Shown here: one piece after another, positions 6,538 to 8,735 of the stretch
How positions within the stretch are numbered: position 1 is the first letter of the stretch
How the letters are laid out: each line of letters opens with the position of its first letter
NCBI GenBank assembly: GCA_964386535.1
Contig: CAYLRY010000066.1
Coordinates: forward strand, 1-8,735
Direction: 5' to 3'
Origin: CAYLRY01 sp964386535
GTDB lineage: Bacteria; Chloroflexota; Dehalococcoidia; Dehalococcoidales; UBA3254
Length of the DNA: 8,735 nucleotides
The notes under the pieces: model-generated
The model's database searches: none
What the model saw: the letters and a program-made list of their open reading frames with translations, nothing else
What the model was told of the DNA's origin: nothing
Translations under genes and position numbers: made by a program

Positions 6538-6596
6538 CTGGCTGGGCCGCCCCTTGATAAGAAAAGAAAGATACAAGGAGGAGGCCCAGCAGCCAG
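6538..6596. terminator. Second inverted repeat in the convergent region, probable terminator for the leftward AOR transcript
   Basis: GCTGGGCC (6541-6548) pairs with GGCCCAGC (6583-6590). CTG (6538-6540) with CAG (6594-6596) extends it past a 3-base bulge, and CCTTG (6552-6556) pairs with CAAGG (6574-6578) inside it. The loop is A/G-rich (6557-6573). Read on the minus strand it lies about 80 bases past the AOR stop. No clear T-run follows, so terminator function is inferred from position and stem strength. Confidence 0.4.
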
Positions 6597-6677
6597 CGAC
6601 CATTTTTATCTTTCTGAGCGCCCGTTGCATGCCGGCAGGCGGATTTCATGAAAATATATAGCTTCAAGTTAAGGGTT

Positions 6678-8594
6678 TTATTTCAACAGCCCCCGTAATT
6701 CCAGATCTTCAGCAACGTCCTGCAAACCTAGTTCTACCAGTTTAACTCTTGTGAGAAGGCCGCTGGCGGCATCCCAACCCCGGTAGACATAATATTCAGT
6801 TTTCATCTTTTCAAATTCATTTTTATCTACTACGCAACCAATGCGTGATACGAACCCTCCGTTCTTACCGGGCATAACTCCATCAGGGCACAGAAATACC
6901 TCTCCCCTGGTTAGCGGCAAATTGTGTAAATAATCCATGAGGCGGTCACTCTGGCGGCCCTTCCAGCCCTGGCGCGTAAGAATCGCCCTTTGCAGATTAA
7001 AAACACGCTCGCCATATCTGGTCATTTGCGTATCATCAGTTTCTTTACCGGTAATAGCAGAATATACCTGCGCCTCGGTCACGGTATTTTGGGTTTTCCC
7101 CAGAGCGCGCTCTACCTCACTGTTTGTCCAGGGCAGATCGCAGAGCACCAGGCTTTCTTTAGCAAAAACACGGTCCTGGATTTTTTTTGCTGCCAGCGCC
7201 TTTCCTTCGTAGGTAGAGAAGTCAGCAGCCAATGCACTGCCCCAATTTTTTTCTGCGAAACGCTGAAAATCAGGCAAAGATATGGCTGGAGCGGATCCCA
7301 TGCCACCCAAACAGGATGCTGTGGTCAGGAAAACTTCATGTAATTGCTGTATGGGTCGCCTGGGCTCTGTAGCGTAAAAAAGCGCATTAATAATATAGAC
7401 CCGCGGGTCATAGTCCTTATTCTCACCGCCGGCTGTGGCAATAAAGCGGGGGAGCATTTCCATCGCCCTCTTCCCGATACTGCCAGCAGCATCAATGATA
7501 CCGCGGGCAAGGACTTCTCCCAGACCTTTTTTGAAAGTTATGCTGGCCATCAATTCCTCGATAAATTCAGGGCTGCCGATTTTGGATAAAGGTATTCCTG
7601 CCTGTTTTTCTGTTAAAATACCTTCCAGATAGCAGGCCTCCAGAAAGCTGACCATACCCTGCATCACTGAAGAGTCCAGACCGTAACCATCGCACAGTCG
7701 CGTGGCCAGCAAACGGGACCCATCGTTTTTCCCCGAATACCTGACTAATTGAGCCCGGTACATGTCACCTGCCTGGCAATGTGACTTATACTGGCGGCCT
7801 CTTTCGTCCTGATACATTTCACGGTAACAACCGGCTCCGCAGCCGTAACATGACCGGAGACTGGTAAGGCCGGGAACGCTGGATACCCTGGGAAAACCTG
7901 CGTTGGGTTTATTTATTCGAAAAAGTTTAGCCAGATTATGTAATCTTTCCGGCTGCGCCGCCTGAGGACGCCTGTCCCCGGCGACAGCAATCGCTTTCAC
8001 CTTTTTGGAGCCCATGATTATACCAATGCCGCCTGAACCTGAAGCACCGCCTTCGGCCAGCACGGTGGAGAAGGGAATCAGGTTTTCGGCTGCCGGACCA
8101 ATAGAAAGAATACTCACCTCTTTTCCCAGTTCTTCTTTCAAGATGTCACTGGTTTCAAAAGTCGTACGGTTCCATAAATATGCGGCATCCCGTATTTCAA
8201 CCGTAGCATTGTCTATATAAATATAAACAGGCTTTTCAGAGCTGCCCTGTACTACCAGAGCATCATAGCCGGCGTACTTTAACATAGCGCCCCATCTGTC
8301 ACCCAGGTTCGAATAAGAGAAGGACTCAGGCTTATGAAGGTTTGTCTTGCCGCAGATCTTCCAGCGGAAACCGGCAAAACCGGGAAAACCGGCGACGGGT
8401 CCGCTGGCACAGATAAAACAATTATCAGGGTCAAGCGTTTTCGCTTCCGGCGGCACCATCTCCCAGTAAAGGCCGGCAGCGAGTCCATGACCGCCGATAT
8501 ATCTATCAGTATACCTGTTACTGGGTTGTTTTTTTATTTTGCCGTCCGATACATCAATTTTGAGAACATTTCCGGCATAGCCATATTCAGGCAT
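6678..8594 (-). CDS. Aldehyde:ferredoxin oxidoreductase family tungsten enzyme (paralogue 2)
   Basis: This 638-residue protein aligns with the plus-strand AOR nearly without gaps and is roughly half identical by eye. It keeps IGGHGLAAGLYWEMVPP (33-49), Arg77 in FAGFRW, YSNLGDRWG (94-102), MGSKKVKAI (194-202), Cys249/Cys252/Cys256 and Cys485 for the [4Fe-4S] cluster, and the pterin motif D302-x-x-G-L-D307. The second pterin motif is E480-SLVL-C485, so the usual Gly is Val as well as Asp being Glu. The AGRGG loop has Ser187, as in paralogue 1. Unlike paralogue 1 it keeps the classical SN pair at 95-96. The role is the same as for the family: tungstopterin, ferredoxin-linked low-potential redox chemistry. 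Its ribosome binding site is weak (AAAGGTAGGG, about 8610-8601). It lies 64 bases after a 3-hydroxyacyl-CoA dehydrogenase gene and is probably translated from the same message. Confidence 0.9.
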   Translation of the reverse strand: MPEYGYAGNVLKIDVSDGKIKKQPSNRYTDRYIGGHGLAAGLYWEMVPPEAKTLDPDNCFICASGPVAGFPGFAGFRWKICGKTNLHKPESFSYSNLGDRWGAMLKYAGYDALVVQGSSEKPVYIYIDNATVEIRDAAYLWNRTTFETSDILKEELGKEVSILSIGPAAENLIPFSTVLAEGGASGSGGIGIIMGSKKVKAIAVAGDRRPQAAQPERLHNLAKLFRINKPNAGFPRVSSVPGLTSLRSCYGCGAGCYREMYQDERGRQYKSHCQAGDMYRAQLVRYSGKNDGSRLLATRLCDGYGLDSSVMQGMVSFLEACYLEGILTEKQAGIPLSKIGSPEFIEELMASITFKKGLGEVLARGIIDAAGSIGKRAMEMLPRFIATAGGENKDYDPRVYIINALFYATEPRRPIQQLHEVFLTTASCLGGMGSAPAISLPDFQRFAEKNWGSALAADFSTYEGKALAAKKIQDRVFAKESLVLCDLPWTNSEVERALGKTQNTVTEAQVYSAITGKETDDTQMTRYGERVFNLQRAILTRQGWKGRQSDRLMDYLHNLPLTRGEVFLCPDGVMPGKNGGFVSRIGCVVDKNEFEKMKTEYYVYRGWDAASGLLTRVKLVELGLQDVAEDLELRGLLK

Positions 8595-8658
8595 AGAACA
8601 CCCTACCTTTTAATCGTGATAGCTCCCGGAGTTACATCTTTTTTAGTACCAATGTCCT

Positions 8659-8735
8659 TTATATTTTCCCCGGCTGCTTGTATTCGTAGAAACCTTTTCC
8701 GGTTTTACGGCCCAGCCACCCCGCTGCCACCATCT
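8659..8735 (-). CDS. 3-hydroxyacyl-CoA dehydrogenase, C-terminal end only (runs off the right edge)
   Basis: Read leftward from the window edge, the frame gives MVAAGWLGRKTGKGFYEY and a short tail, ending at the TAA at 8661-8659. The block GWLGRKTGKGFYEY is the near-universal C-terminus of 3-hydroxyacyl/3-hydroxybutyryl-CoA dehydrogenases (FadB/Hbd family, all-alpha dimerisation domain). Those enzymes oxidise (3S)-hydroxyacyl-CoA with NAD in beta-oxidation or related CoA pathways. The first visible Met is internal, not a start. The gene precedes the minus-strand AOR by 64 bases in the same direction, suggesting one operon. Whether it is a stand-alone dehydrogenase or the end of a fusion with a hydratase cannot be seen. 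Confidence 0.8.
   Translation of the reverse strand, partial: MVAAGWLGRKTGKGFYEYKQPGKI

Noticed and set aside
6990..7343. 117-codon plus-strand frame opposite the second AOR
   Set aside because: It is antisense to the conserved region with Cys485 and the C-terminal domain, with no ribosome binding site or family match.

Overview
The window looks like a piece of an anaerobic bacterial chromosome carrying accessory catabolic genes. Genes have good AGGAGG-type ribosome binding sites, coding DNA is of middling GC, and the long non-coding stretch on the left is very AT-rich. The Thr-rich lipoprotein linker on the substrate-binding protein, two aldehyde:ferredoxin-oxidoreductase (AOR) family proteins and several CoA-linked beta-oxidation-type genes together suggest an uncultured strict anaerobe. 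Dehalococcoidia (Chloroflexota) is my first guess, with Peptococcaceae-like Firmicutes or sulfate reducers as alternatives. This taxonomic call is inference from gene style, not from a marker gene.

Layout. (1) 1-42, minus: the first 14 codons of a probable CaiB/BaiF (family III) CoA-transferase running off the left edge. (2) 43-951: a 909-base AT-rich intergenic region with a good leftward promoter (TTGACA-17-TATAGT), a palindrome at its expected start site, a weaker rightward promoter candidate with a related palindrome, an AT tract and a possible decayed coding fragment. (3) 952-2643, plus: an orphan family-5 ABC substrate-binding lipoprotein, closed by a strong rho-independent terminator at 2675-2737. 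(4) 2842-6409, plus: a likely operon of an AOR-family tungsten enzyme, a SnoaL/NTF2-fold protein and an SDR of the MFE-2 (3-hydroxyacyl-CoA dehydrogenase) type. (5) 6410-6677: a convergent intergenic region with two large inverted repeats, probably acting as terminators. (6) 6678-8594, minus: a second AOR-family enzyme, paralogous to the first. (7) 8659-8735, minus: the last 24 codons of a 3-hydroxyacyl-CoA dehydrogenase, upstream of and probably co-transcribed with the second AOR.

How they may work together. A CoA-transferase would activate an acid, 3-hydroxyacyl-CoA dehydrogenases of two unrelated folds would oxidise beta-hydroxy intermediates, and the SnoaL-fold protein could be a hydratase, dehydratase or isomerase. 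The AORs would carry out low-potential two-electron chemistry at a tungstopterin, either aldehyde/acid interconversion or reduction of a ring or enoyl substrate as in BamB-like relatives. The lipoprotein would capture an external peptide-like or other small solute. The substrate is not readable from the sequence. The most notable point is the pair of divergent AOR paralogues facing each other around the SnoaL-SDR genes. By memory of the Pyrococcus furiosus enzyme, both depart from classical AORs at the same cofactor-site positions.
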